Shown here piece after piece: positions 6,682 through 14,774 of a stretch of 32,755 bases of DNA. Positions within the stretch are counted from its first letter, which is position 1. Each line of letters begins with the position of its first letter. The translations under genes were made by a program, and so were the position numbers. This DNA is from a virus. The notes under the pieces are model-generated. The model did no database searches, had not been told where the DNA came from, and was given only the letters and a program-made list of their open reading frames with translations. The stretch is taken from the IMG/VR virus record IMGVR_UViG_3300047480_000154, positions 1-32,755 of that record; one strand, written 5' to 3'.

Positions 6682-6981
6682 ATGGCAACTACTGGAAAGA
6701 ACCAATACGCTGATACGCCAATTCAAGACTTTTACCTTGACTTAGCAAAGCTGCCAACAGCCGCAGATATTACAGACGGCAAAACAACAGAGACTATTGT
6801 AGTTGGCCCCAAGTATCAACATCGTCCTGATTTACTAAGCTATTCTCTTTACGGCAACAGCAGTTACTGGTGGGTAATTGTATTGCTTAACCGCAATCAA
6901 CTTCGTGATCCTATTAGAGATTTAAAAACAGGTATGGTACTTCGTGTATTAAACAAAGCAGATATTGCTGGAGTAGTATAA
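6682..6981 (+). CDS. gp53: gp53, baseplate wedge protein
   Basis: This 99-residue protein is a short version of T4 gp53, the wedge subunit that joins wedges around the hub. The diagnostic stretch is RPDLLSYSLYGNSSYWWVIV (about 48-67), followed by NRNQLRDPIRDLKTGMVLRV. The latter is the LysM-like ending typical of gp53, with tryptophans in the middle and the D-P-x-x-D-L-x-x-G core. The ATG follows the previous stop by one base, and its own stop overlaps the next start (TAATG). The gene is therefore coupled on both sides. Confidence 0.85.
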   Translation: MATTGKNQYADTPIQDFYLDLAKLPTAADITDGKTTETIVVGPKYQHRPDLLSYSLYGNSSYWWVIVLLNRNQLRDPIRDLKTGMVLRVLNKADIAGVV

Positions 6982-9053
6982 TGGCAGAAAAACCAACACA
7001 TCTTAATAATATTGGCTTACCTGATATTCATTATAATCCTTTGCAGAATTATCGCAGTGTAACTTACACTACTCGTCTGACTATGATGCCGTCATCAGAA
7101 GCAACAAAAACAAGTCACGACCGAAGCTATGATTACAAAAAAGGTATTGTATTGTGGGAAACCGGCGGATCAGGTTTAGTATATCTTGAAGAAATGATTA
7201 TGACATGTGTTGGTGCTGGCAATGAAACTGGCAACTACGTAACACAGCAACCAACTAGTTTTAAAGGAAAATTAGTTGAGCCACTGGGCGGCAGATTTAT
7301 AGAATCGCTAAGCCTGGCTGCAATGGATTTAGGGTACAGTACCAATGCAGATGGTATGTGTTTACTTGAAATTGCATTTACGGGCTACAATACTAATTCT
7401 GATGTACCGGAGCAGTGTAAAGGCTGGGATAACGAAGAAATGATATTCCGTTGGTATATTCGAATTACCCAATTAGTCATGCAACTTGATTACAAAGGTA
7501 GTACCTATGATTTTTCCTTTGTGGTATCTGACGGTCAAGTTTTAAACACTGACTATAACACACTCGAAGATGGATTCAGGATGGTTGGTAGTCCAGACAC
7601 AATTGGAAGTTTTTGCAAAGAGTTTTCAGATGCACTTAACAAGCGCGAAGAAGAACATGTTAAATCTGGTATCCGTTGTATTCCTCACAAGTATGTGATT
7701 ACTGCACATAAGGATATTGCAAATTTAAAAGTAAAGAGCGGTTTTTGGTCAAGACAAACATTCAGTATGTTGATTGGCCGTGGCGAGATTCAAGGCAAAC
7801 CAGGTATGAGTGTGCAAGAATTTATACTAAATCAAATCTCCAATAGCGAAGAAATGATGAAACACTTGCATCGGATTCCCGAGAAAAAAGACTACAACAG
7901 CACTGAAGTCAAACCAGGTAAGATACATATTGTACCCAAATCAGTTGTAATTATAGCCGGAGCCCGAGACATAGAAATGGATAAGGAATATGCCTATGAT
8001 CCTAAATTAGGTACGTCAGCAAAAGAACTACACTTCTTTATAACCACTAAAGAAGATGCACGTACAGTCATTAGCCCACAAGAATTTAAAGATGCACAAG
8101 ACCCCGACCAGCGTGACGCTCGTGTGCAAAATTGGATTAAAAAAGGATTACTTCGCAAAGTCTACAGATGGATCTACACTGGCGAAAACTCCGAAGTTCT
8201 CAACGTAGAATTAAAACTTGATAACATGTGGCGCAATGTTAGACCGCTGTGGGTTAGCACCGAGACTGGTAAGGCAATCGCTCCTACAGCAAAATCGTCA
8301 ACCGCCCAGCAGAAGTCGCCGTCGGCTACAGGCGGCAAAGTTGTTGCTTGCAATGACGCAAAGGCAGTCAACGCAAAAACTCAACGTGTTGCCGCAACGT
8401 ATGCCGAAGATGCCGAATTTGATGCACAAACTGGTAAAATTAAGCCAAAGGAAGGTTGGTATCCTAACATGCCACAGTTTTATCATATGAACGTAGGAGT
8501 ACAACAGCAAAGCCAGCAAGGGGCATTGTCTCCTAGCAATGCAAACGAGTACGCGATCTACAGACAAATTGGTGCAAACATGTCTGGTTCTGGAGAAATG
8601 ACAAAATTGACCCTAGAAGTGGTTGGGGATCCTTACTGGCTGATGCAAATACCTGGCTCACCAGGTAAGCCTCCATATAACGAAGACGTGTGGGAATACG
8701 AAAAACAGCAACTTACCGAAGATCAAATGGCCGAGAAAAGAAAGAAAACTGCTTCGCACGCTTGGCTACCATTCATTTATTTTGATGCACAGATACCATC
8801 TGCTACAAATAATACAGCCACCGACACAATGAAATTACGTGAAGCAGAAGCAATAAGTGGTATATTTTGTTGCACTATGATAACAAATAAGTTTAGCAAA
8901 GGCAAATTTACTTCAACATTGGCTACTTACAGAGAACCATTATCTAATCCATGGACCGGTGGAATCAAAGGCGAAAATAGGGCATCTAATGGCACCTCGC
9001 CTGGTAATGCGTCGGCAACTGGTCCAAATAACGCAAACTTAAAGAAGAAATAA
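6981..9053 (+). CDS. Large baseplate protein, probable hub component (gp27 position)
   Basis: This 690-residue protein lies between gp53 and gp5, where a hub partner of gp5 is expected. I cannot align it with T4 gp27 (391 residues) by eye, so the hub role is inferred from position and size. The N-terminal 200 residues are beta-rich (VTYTTRLTMMPSS, FRWYIRITQLVMQLDYKG). The middle has a helical segment with NKREEEHVKSGIR at about 222. At about 430-470 lies a low-complexity Ala/Ser/Thr/Lys linker. The C-terminal part (about 475-690) carries GSGEMTKLTLEVVGDPYWL, a segment like those that precede folding blocks in tail proteins. It starts directly on the gp53 stop. Confidence 0.6.
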   Translation: MAEKPTHLNNIGLPDIHYNPLQNYRSVTYTTRLTMMPSSEATKTSHDRSYDYKKGIVLWETGGSGLVYLEEMIMTCVGAGNETGNYVTQQPTSFKGKLVEPLGGRFIESLSLAAMDLGYSTNADGMCLLEIAFTGYNTNSDVPEQCKGWDNEEMIFRWYIRITQLVMQLDYKGSTYDFSFVVSDGQVLNTDYNTLEDGFRMVGSPDTIGSFCKEFSDALNKREEEHVKSGIRCIPHKYVITAHKDIANLKVKSGFWSRQTFSMLIGRGEIQGKPGMSVQEFILNQISNSEEMMKHLHRIPEKKDYNSTEVKPGKIHIVPKSVVIIAGARDIEMDKEYAYDPKLGTSAKELHFFITTKEDARTVISPQEFKDAQDPDQRDARVQNWIKKGLLRKVYRWIYTGENSEVLNVELKLDNMWRNVRPLWVSTETGKAIAPTAKSSTAQQKSPSATGGKVVACNDAKAVNAKTQRVAATYAEDAEFDAQTGKIKPKEGWYPNMPQFYHMNVGVQQQSQQGALSPSNANEYAIYRQIGANMSGSGEMTKLTLEVVGDPYWLMQIPGSPGKPPYNEDVWEYEKQQLTEDQMAEKRKKTASHAWLPFIYFDAQIPSATNNTATDTMKLREAEAISGIFCCTMITNKFSKGKFTSTLATYREPLSNPWTGGIKGENRASNGTSPGNASATGPNNANLKKK

Positions 9054-9061
9054 GGATAGAA

Positions 9062-11218
9062 ATGCAAGTAAACGACAAAGGCAGAGCAGGCGGAGGAACA
9101 GCGGCACTTGGTAGCAAGATGCATGGGGTGTTTCTTGGCAAAATAAAAGACAACATTGACCCTGATGGTCTTGGCCGATTGAGAGTATGGATTCCGCAAT
9201 TAAGTAACTCAGCGGAATCGAATAAGCAAGGTTGGTTTACGGTTCGTTATTGCCCGCCGTTTGCCGGAGCATCAAATACCAGCGAAGAATCACAAGCCAA
9301 AGATGCAACCAAATATGCACAAACAAATCAAAGCTATGGCATGTGGATGGTCCCACCGGACAAAAATGTACAGGTAGTTTGCAGTTTCCTTAATGGAGAG
9401 CTAAGTCAGGGTATTTGGTGGGCATGTATGCCGCATGACGGACATACGCATGCGATACCAGCAGTGGCGTCTGGTACAACTCACGATGGTGCAACTACAC
9501 CATTGGCCGAACGTAATCGTTATAATACAGCGGATCCGGATCCAGAAAAGCGTCCCAAGCATCCGCTTAATAATGTTATTAGACGACAAGGCCTTGAAAA
9601 AGACAAACGTCGTGGCCACATCAATGCTGGCCCTTTTAGAAACAAGTCAAAGCACACCGGATTAGCGTACGGAGTGTTAACACCAGGCCAGCATCAGTTT
9701 GTAATGGATGACGGTGAGGAATTTAAGAACGGTCAAATCAGATTACGTACTGCTTCGGGCAATACGTTTATCATGGACAACGATGAAGGCTTCATTTATT
9801 TTATTAACGCAACAGGCAACGCTTGGATGCAACTTGACAAAGAAGGCAACGTTGATGTTTATGCAGGCGGCTCTTTTAGTGTTAATGCTGAAGATAGCAT
9901 TAACCTTCGTGCTGGTAATAACATCAACATGGATGCAGGCGCAAACTTAAATGCAGTTGCGGCAAAGGATTGGAATTTAGAAGCATGTGAAGTGTTTAAC
10001 GCTACAGGTACAACTGGTATGAAGTTAAGCACAAGCCAGAACATGAACATTCTTGCTGACAGCCAGTTTAAAATGACTGGTCAGCGCATCGACTTAAATG
10101 GTCCTCCTGCAGAACGTGCAACATTGCCTACGCCAAACAGTTTGGTAACAAACTCGTCAGTCGGTAAAAGTGTTGCAGGCCGTGTTCCCGAAGCTGAGCC
10201 ATATGGCGGCCACGTTAGTAAGGGAGGTGAGCAGCCTACTGTCGTGCCCGGAGCCGCTCCAATTGATGATCCTGAGATTACACCAGCACCGGAAAGCTAC
10301 GAAGATAAACCTAGCCCAGAAACAACAGATGCTATTGCTTGCGTTCCAGAAGTAACACAAAGTAAATTAAGTGACGAAGGATTTAAGATCTTAAAAAGCC
10401 GAGAAGCATATTGCGGTATCATGTACAGTGACTATCAAGGTTACAGTATCGGATATGGTATCCGCTTAGATATTTTTGGTCCCGGCGGTGGCGGCAAAAT
10501 TGATGAAAATCTAAAGCAAGCATTGTTAGCTGGCCCAAGCGAACCAGAAGCACGTTTAGCCAGCCGTCAAATCATTGATCGTGAAAACACACCACGAATT
10601 ATGCGATCGCTAGAAAAAGCAAAAAGCGGAGCAGGCAAGCCAATTTGTATTACACAGTCGCAAATTGATGCATTGATTATGGCTTCGTACAGCAGTCCAG
10701 CAAGTGCAGATAAAATGGCACAGGCCTTGGTTCAAGCTGCCGCAGCCACAGCAGATGGAAAGCCTACAAACGAAGATATTGCCAAAATTTGGGCTAACTC
10801 TCCGTATAACAACAGTAGCAAAGTTCGCAACAGTGATGCAAAATATGCAATGACTGGCAAGCCAAATTCTGATACACGAGTAATGGAACCAGAGCAATTG
10901 CAAGCAGAAGGTATCAAGCGAGATTTGTCACGTTTAAAGAACAACAAAGTTCAACTTCCTGACACAGCAGGTTGGCGTACCCCTTATGGCAATGGCGGTC
11001 AAACCGGAACTAAAGTTGAAAATACTTACGGAAAACCAACCCCGCAACATTTGGCTCAATGGGAAAGAAGTTACTATCTAAACACTGGAAATGTGCCGTA
11101 TGGTAGCAACTTGACTGTTGAACAACTACGTGACAAGTACGGTTCTCCGCATACTGGAGGTAATAATCCTCCAGGTAAAGCAACAGCCGGGACAGCATCC
11201 AACAGCAATGTAGGATAA
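9062..11218 (+). CDS. gp5: gp5-like baseplate hub spike with lysozyme-like domain
   Basis: This 718-residue spike protein pierces the cell envelope under the tail tube. The N-terminal OB-fold (about 15-140) carries GVFLGKIKDNIDPDGLGRLR and the VWIPQ ending seen in gp5/VgrG. A beta-helix with octad-like repeats follows at about 215-350 (GNVDVYAGGSFSVNAEDSIN and similar). After a proline-rich linker (about 370-430) comes a GH24 lysozyme-like segment: E448, D457 and S462 within REAYCGIMYSD and GYSIGYG, corresponding to T4 lysozyme E11, D20 and T26, with Ser for Thr and one residue less in the spacing. In T4 gp5 the lysozyme lies before the beta-helix, so the order is changed here. The C-terminal 100 residues are Gly/Asn-rich and unassigned. 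A GGA ribosome site lies 6 bases before the ATG. Confidence 0.85.
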   Translation: MQVNDKGRAGGGTAALGSKMHGVFLGKIKDNIDPDGLGRLRVWIPQLSNSAESNKQGWFTVRYCPPFAGASNTSEESQAKDATKYAQTNQSYGMWMVPPDKNVQVVCSFLNGELSQGIWWACMPHDGHTHAIPAVASGTTHDGATTPLAERNRYNTADPDPEKRPKHPLNNVIRRQGLEKDKRRGHINAGPFRNKSKHTGLAYGVLTPGQHQFVMDDGEEFKNGQIRLRTASGNTFIMDNDEGFIYFINATGNAWMQLDKEGNVDVYAGGSFSVNAEDSINLRAGNNINMDAGANLNAVAAKDWNLEACEVFNATGTTGMKLSTSQNMNILADSQFKMTGQRIDLNGPPAERATLPTPNSLVTNSSVGKSVAGRVPEAEPYGGHVSKGGEQPTVVPGAAPIDDPEITPAPESYEDKPSPETTDAIACVPEVTQSKLSDEGFKILKSREAYCGIMYSDYQGYSIGYGIRLDIFGPGGGGKIDENLKQALLAGPSEPEARLASRQIIDRENTPRIMRSLEKAKSGAGKPICITQSQIDALIMASYSSPASADKMAQALVQAAAATADGKPTNEDIAKIWANSPYNNSSKVRNSDAKYAMTGKPNSDTRVMEPEQLQAEGIKRDLSRLKNNKVQLPDTAGWRTPYGNGGQTGTKVENTYGKPTPQHLAQWERSYYLNTGNVPYGSNLTVEQLRDKYGSPHTGGNNPPGKATAGTASNSNVG

Positions 11219-11238
11219 GATAAAACCCAGCTTAATAA

Positions 11239-11266
11239 AACTTGGTAAATAGGTGTATGCCAAGTT
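11239..11266. repeat. 7-bp inverted repeat around the gp25 promoter and start codon
   Basis: AACTTGG (11239-11245) and CCAAGTT (11260-11266) are perfect inverted copies. The 14-base loop holds exactly TAAATAGGTGTATG, that is, the late element plus the gp25 start codon. In read-through RNA from upstream, this hairpin could present or hide the start. Confidence 0.55.
11244..11251 (+). promoter_or_regulatory. Late promoter element GGTAAATA upstream of gp25
   Basis: TGGTAAATAGG is nearly the same as the element at 5361 (GGTAAATAGG). The A of the gp25 ATG lies 6 bases after the end of TAAATA, about where T4 late transcripts start, so the mRNA may be leaderless. It lies in the 38-base gap between gp5 and gp25. 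Confidence 0.6.
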
Positions 11267-11637
11267 ACACATCAAAATTCCGCGGGTATAGCTCAATTGG
11301 GACTAGTTTTTTAAATCCAGTCCTGTACGATCTTGCCCTTGCGAAACAAGACTTACTAAACCACTTTAATACTCGCAAAGGCGAGCGTATTATGATGCCA
11401 GAATTTGGCAGCATTGTATGGGATATGCTTTTCGAGCCATTAGATGATTACACTATCAATTTAATCGACGCTGATGTGCGTTCGATTATCAAATCAGATC
11501 CACGTTGGTTGTTGCAAAGTGTAGCCATCAGCGAAGGCCCAAATGCACTTAACATTGAAGTTACAGTGACATATTTGCCCACAGACGAATCAGTACTATT
11601 ACCAATGGTATACGACAAAGGAACGAACACATTATGA
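11257..11637 (+). CDS. gp25: gp25, baseplate wedge protein
   Basis: This 126-residue wedge protein resembles T4 gp25 (132 residues) and the gp25-like sheath-initiator proteins of other contractile systems. The core FNTRKGERIMMPEFGSIVWD (about 38-57) and LFEPLDD are the conserved gp25 signature, with R-x-G-E-R and P-x-F-G. The start is placed at the ATG at 11257 (MPSYTSK). An in-frame TTG at 11242 would put the late promoter inside the gene. No ribosome site at proper distance exists (AGGTG ends 1 base before the ATG), in line with a leaderless message. The stop overlaps the gp6 start (ATGA). Confidence 0.92.
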   Translation: MPSYTSKFRGYSSIGTSFLNPVLYDLALAKQDLLNHFNTRKGERIMMPEFGSIVWDMLFEPLDDYTINLIDADVRSIIKSDPRWLLQSVAISEGPNALNIEVTVTYLPTDESVLLPMVYDKGTNTL

Positions 11638-14600
11638 GCCAGACACGACGCCTAGGACAGTTAAACGCCGCTGAAAGCTGGCTTAACAATTACCGTTATC
11701 TAGTAAACGCAGATTTTAAAGCGTATGACTTTGAAAGTCTACGTACTGCATTGTTAGATCACATTCAACTTAACTATCCAGAAGATTTTAACGACTTTAT
11801 CAATTCAAGCGAGTATGTTGCGCTTGTAGACTTGATGGCGTTCATGGGACAAAACTTGTCCTTCCGTGCAGATTTAAACTTGCGCGAAACGTTCTTGGAA
11901 ACAGCAGAAGTTCGCGGCAACGTATTAAGTATTGCTCGTCAGTTGGGCTACAAGCCGTTCCGTAACGGTGCAGCCAATGGCTTTTTAAAAATTACTTCTG
12001 TAACAACTACACAAGAATTATATGACAGCAAAGGTACAAACCTGGCTGGTAAAACAATCGTGTGGGCTGACCCGTTGAACTTAGACTTCAATGAGCAGTT
12101 TTCATTGATTTTAAATCAGGCACTAAACAAATCAAACCCAATTGGACGTCCAGTTAGTTCAATTTCTGCCAATGGCACTACACGACAAATTTACGAACTT
12201 GATCAACCAGACACAAGAACAATGGTTGAATCATTTTCGTTGACTGCAAGAAATAATAACAGCTATTCTTGTGAGCTAGTTCCTGTAACAATTGATACAA
12301 CTACAGAGCTTGCAAAAGAAAATACACCAAATCCGTATGGTCGTCAGACTGTGCTGTTTAACAATGATGGTACTGGCTTTGGCTCTGGTAGCAACGGCTG
12401 GTTCTTTATGTTCAAGCAAGGAACATTGAAGTTTGAAGACTTTATATTAGACACGCGAGTTGAAAACCGTGTAATCGATTTACAAGGCAATAACATTAAC
12501 GAAACTGACATTTGGGTTCAAAGCATTGACTCACAAGGACAAATTTTAGAGCAGTGGACTCCTGTACCTAACACAAACAATAAGAACATTGTATTCAATG
12601 CAGTAGCAAAAGACGTACGAAAAGTATACGAAGTTATTACTCGTGAAAACGATTCAGTATCTCTAAAATTTGGCGACGACATTTTCGCTGACATTCCTAC
12701 TGGTAACATTCGTGTATGGTATCGAGAAAGTGCAAACGAAACATTATCAATCTCTCCTAACGATGTAGCAGGTTTGGAAATGGCATTGCGTTTTGTTGAT
12801 GGTACATCTACAGAACAAGACTTGACAATTACACTTGAATTGTCTACTCCAGCATCAAGTACTGCTGGCGAAACACTAGAACAAATTAAAAATCGTGCAA
12901 GTCGCACAAGTGCAAGTCAGGACCGCATGATCACTGCTTCTGACTACAACATCTATCCAGAAGGTAAAGTAAGCGGCGTTGATAAAATCAAAGCAGTTAA
13001 CAGAACACATGCTGGTCAAAGTGTATATGCAGACTTGTCTGATCCAACTGGCACATACCGTCCTGTTATTACATTTGCAGACGATGGTTACATCTACGAA
13101 ACTGAAGTAGTTACATCTACTACAAAAGATTCTTTATCAGGACCGCAAGAAGTATTGTCTTGGGTAGAAAACAGTTTATTGAACAGACACCTGCACCAGT
13201 TATACTACAAAAAGTATACTCCCATTGCTCCAGATTCTGGCGTTAATGTCAAGTGGGTAACAGTAAGTTCTGGTAACGCAACTACCACAGGCCACTTTTC
13301 AATTGTGACAAATAATGCACCGCTACGTATTGGCCGTGGTAGCCCAGACATCAAATATAGAACCATTGGCAAGAACAGTTTGGTAAAAACCACTGGCGGC
13401 AAGTGGAGCCGTGTGCTAGATGTATATCGCGAAGGCTTGGGCGTAAGTGATAATGATGGCAACAACACTGGCTTACGTGCCAATGGCCAAGGATCTGTGT
13501 TTTTGAATTCTATTTTAACATCCACAAGTGTTGAAGCTTGGTTCCCATCATTACGTACAATTTTTACTCCAACAGAGCAACGTGAGATTCTTGCTGAGAT
13601 TCGTGCGGCACGTAGCTTTGGTTTGAAGTATGTAAACACAGCAACTCAACCAGACCGTTGGAAAATTATTCCAGTGGATGCAGTTGTAACAACAGGTGAC
13701 TTAGTTCCTCCAACAGAACAAAACACAAACTCTGGTGCAAGCTGGTTAGTGCGTTTAGAGTATGACACAACCACTGGCACCTGGACATTGTACACACGTA
13801 ACGACCAAACAGTGTTTGGCAGTGTTGACCAATTGAAATTCCATAATCAACGTTTTGGCCAATCAATTGACTCGTCATCAAAGCGTGTGCTAAAAGATAC
13901 TGTTAAGTTTTTAAAACAACACGGATTAGAGTCTGAGTTGTCGCTTGATGTCAACGACTACTTTAAACTAGATGATGGCCGCTTTGATTCGACCCGTGTA
14001 ATGTTATTATTACCTGGCCTAAATGAAAACTTAGCACCAAATGATCCAGAAGTAATTAGCAAGCTAATCACAGATACTGTGCAATTTGAACGTGTGCCAT
14101 TTGTTGATACTAAGGGACAATACACATTAAAGCCAAGCAATACCGCCGGCGTGCTATTACCTGGTAGAAAAGATTTAAAAGTACAAAGTACACACGTTCC
14201 GTTACGAGATAATAGAGTTGACGCATCAACTACAAACATTGTTGACATGTATGTGTTAACATCAAACTACAACGATGCTTATCGTGCTTGGGTCAACGCT
14301 GGCGGCAATGAGGCAACAAAGCCATTGCCATTAACTTCATATAGTTTAGAAAAGCTAATGAGTTCTATTATTCCTTATAAGAGTATTAGTGATAGCATTA
14401 TTTTCCATCCTGTCAACTATAAAGTTATCTTTGGTAAGAACGCTGACAGCAGAAATCAAGTTAAGATTCGTATTACCAAGAGTGATACTACACGAGTAAG
14501 CGATGCTGAAATTCGCAGTCGTGTTATTGCGGCAATCAACCAATACTTCTCGGTTGATAATTGGGACTTTGGCGAAACGTTTTATTTTACTGACATGGCT

Positions 14601-14762
14601 GCTTGGATACATAAGTCGTTGGGCGGAATTATCAGTAGCATTGTGTTGGTACCAAAACAAAAACAGTTGTCAAGCAATGACCTGTTCCAGATTCCATGTG
14701 AGGATAATGAAATTTTTATCAGTAGCGCAACGGTAAATGACGTTGAAGTTGTTTCAAATTAA
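11634..14762 (+). CDS. gp6: gp6, baseplate wedge protein (baseplate J-like)
   Basis: This 1042-residue wedge subunit is longer than T4 gp6 (660). Its ring in the baseplate changes shape on contraction. The N-terminal block DFESLRTALLDHIQLNYPED with VALVDLMAFMGQNLSFRADL and LRETFLETAEVRGNVLSIAR (about 28-100) is highly typical of gp6 and J-like proteins of T4-type phages. Later blocks include TLEQIKNRASRTSASQDRMI with TASDYN (about 412-440), the J-like core segment, and DTRGQ-like beta stretches. The C-terminal YFSVDNWDFGETFYFTDMAA (about 965-984) resembles the gp6 dimerisation end. It overlaps gp25 by 4 bases and is followed 12 bases later by the giant gene. Confidence 0.92.
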   Translation: MSQTRRLGQLNAAESWLNNYRYLVNADFKAYDFESLRTALLDHIQLNYPEDFNDFINSSEYVALVDLMAFMGQNLSFRADLNLRETFLETAEVRGNVLSIARQLGYKPFRNGAANGFLKITSVTTTQELYDSKGTNLAGKTIVWADPLNLDFNEQFSLILNQALNKSNPIGRPVSSISANGTTRQIYELDQPDTRTMVESFSLTARNNNSYSCELVPVTIDTTTELAKENTPNPYGRQTVLFNNDGTGFGSGSNGWFFMFKQGTLKFEDFILDTRVENRVIDLQGNNINETDIWVQSIDSQGQILEQWTPVPNTNNKNIVFNAVAKDVRKVYEVITRENDSVSLKFGDDIFADIPTGNIRVWYRESANETLSISPNDVAGLEMALRFVDGTSTEQDLTITLELSTPASSTAGETLEQIKNRASRTSASQDRMITASDYNIYPEGKVSGVDKIKAVNRTHAGQSVYADLSDPTGTYRPVITFADDGYIYETEVVTSTTKDSLSGPQEVLSWVENSLLNRHLHQLYYKKYTPIAPDSGVNVKWVTVSSGNATTTGHFSIVTNNAPLRIGRGSPDIKYRTIGKNSLVKTTGGKWSRVLDVYREGLGVSDNDGNNTGLRANGQGSVFLNSILTSTSVEAWFPSLRTIFTPTEQREILAEIRAARSFGLKYVNTATQPDRWKIIPVDAVVTTGDLVPPTEQNTNSGASWLVRLEYDTTTGTWTLYTRNDQTVFGSVDQLKFHNQRFGQSIDSSSKRVLKDTVKFLKQHGLESELSLDVNDYFKLDDGRFDSTRVMLLLPGLNENLAPNDPEVISKLITDTVQFERVPFVDTKGQYTLKPSNTAGVLLPGRKDLKVQSTHVPLRDNRVDASTTNIVDMYVLTSNYNDAYRAWVNAGGNEATKPLPLTSYSLEKLMSSIIPYKSISDSIIFHPVNYKVIFGKNADSRNQVKIRITKSDTTRVSDAEIRSRVIAAINQYFSVDNWDFGETFYFTDMAAWIHKSLGGIISSIVLVPKQKQLSSNDLFQIPCEDNEIFISSATVNDVEVVSN

Positions 14763-14774
14763 TAAGGCAAAGTA

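Noticed and set aside
11242-11256. TTG start for gp25
   Set aside because: It would place the GGTAAATA element inside the gene and add five residues before the conserved start.
13205-13639. Open frame of 144 codons on the minus strand inside gp6
   Set aside because: It lies wholly within a well-supported gene, has no recognisable motif, and is explained by base composition opposite a long coding frame. Other antisense frames within gp46, gp6 and the giant gene were dropped for the same reason.
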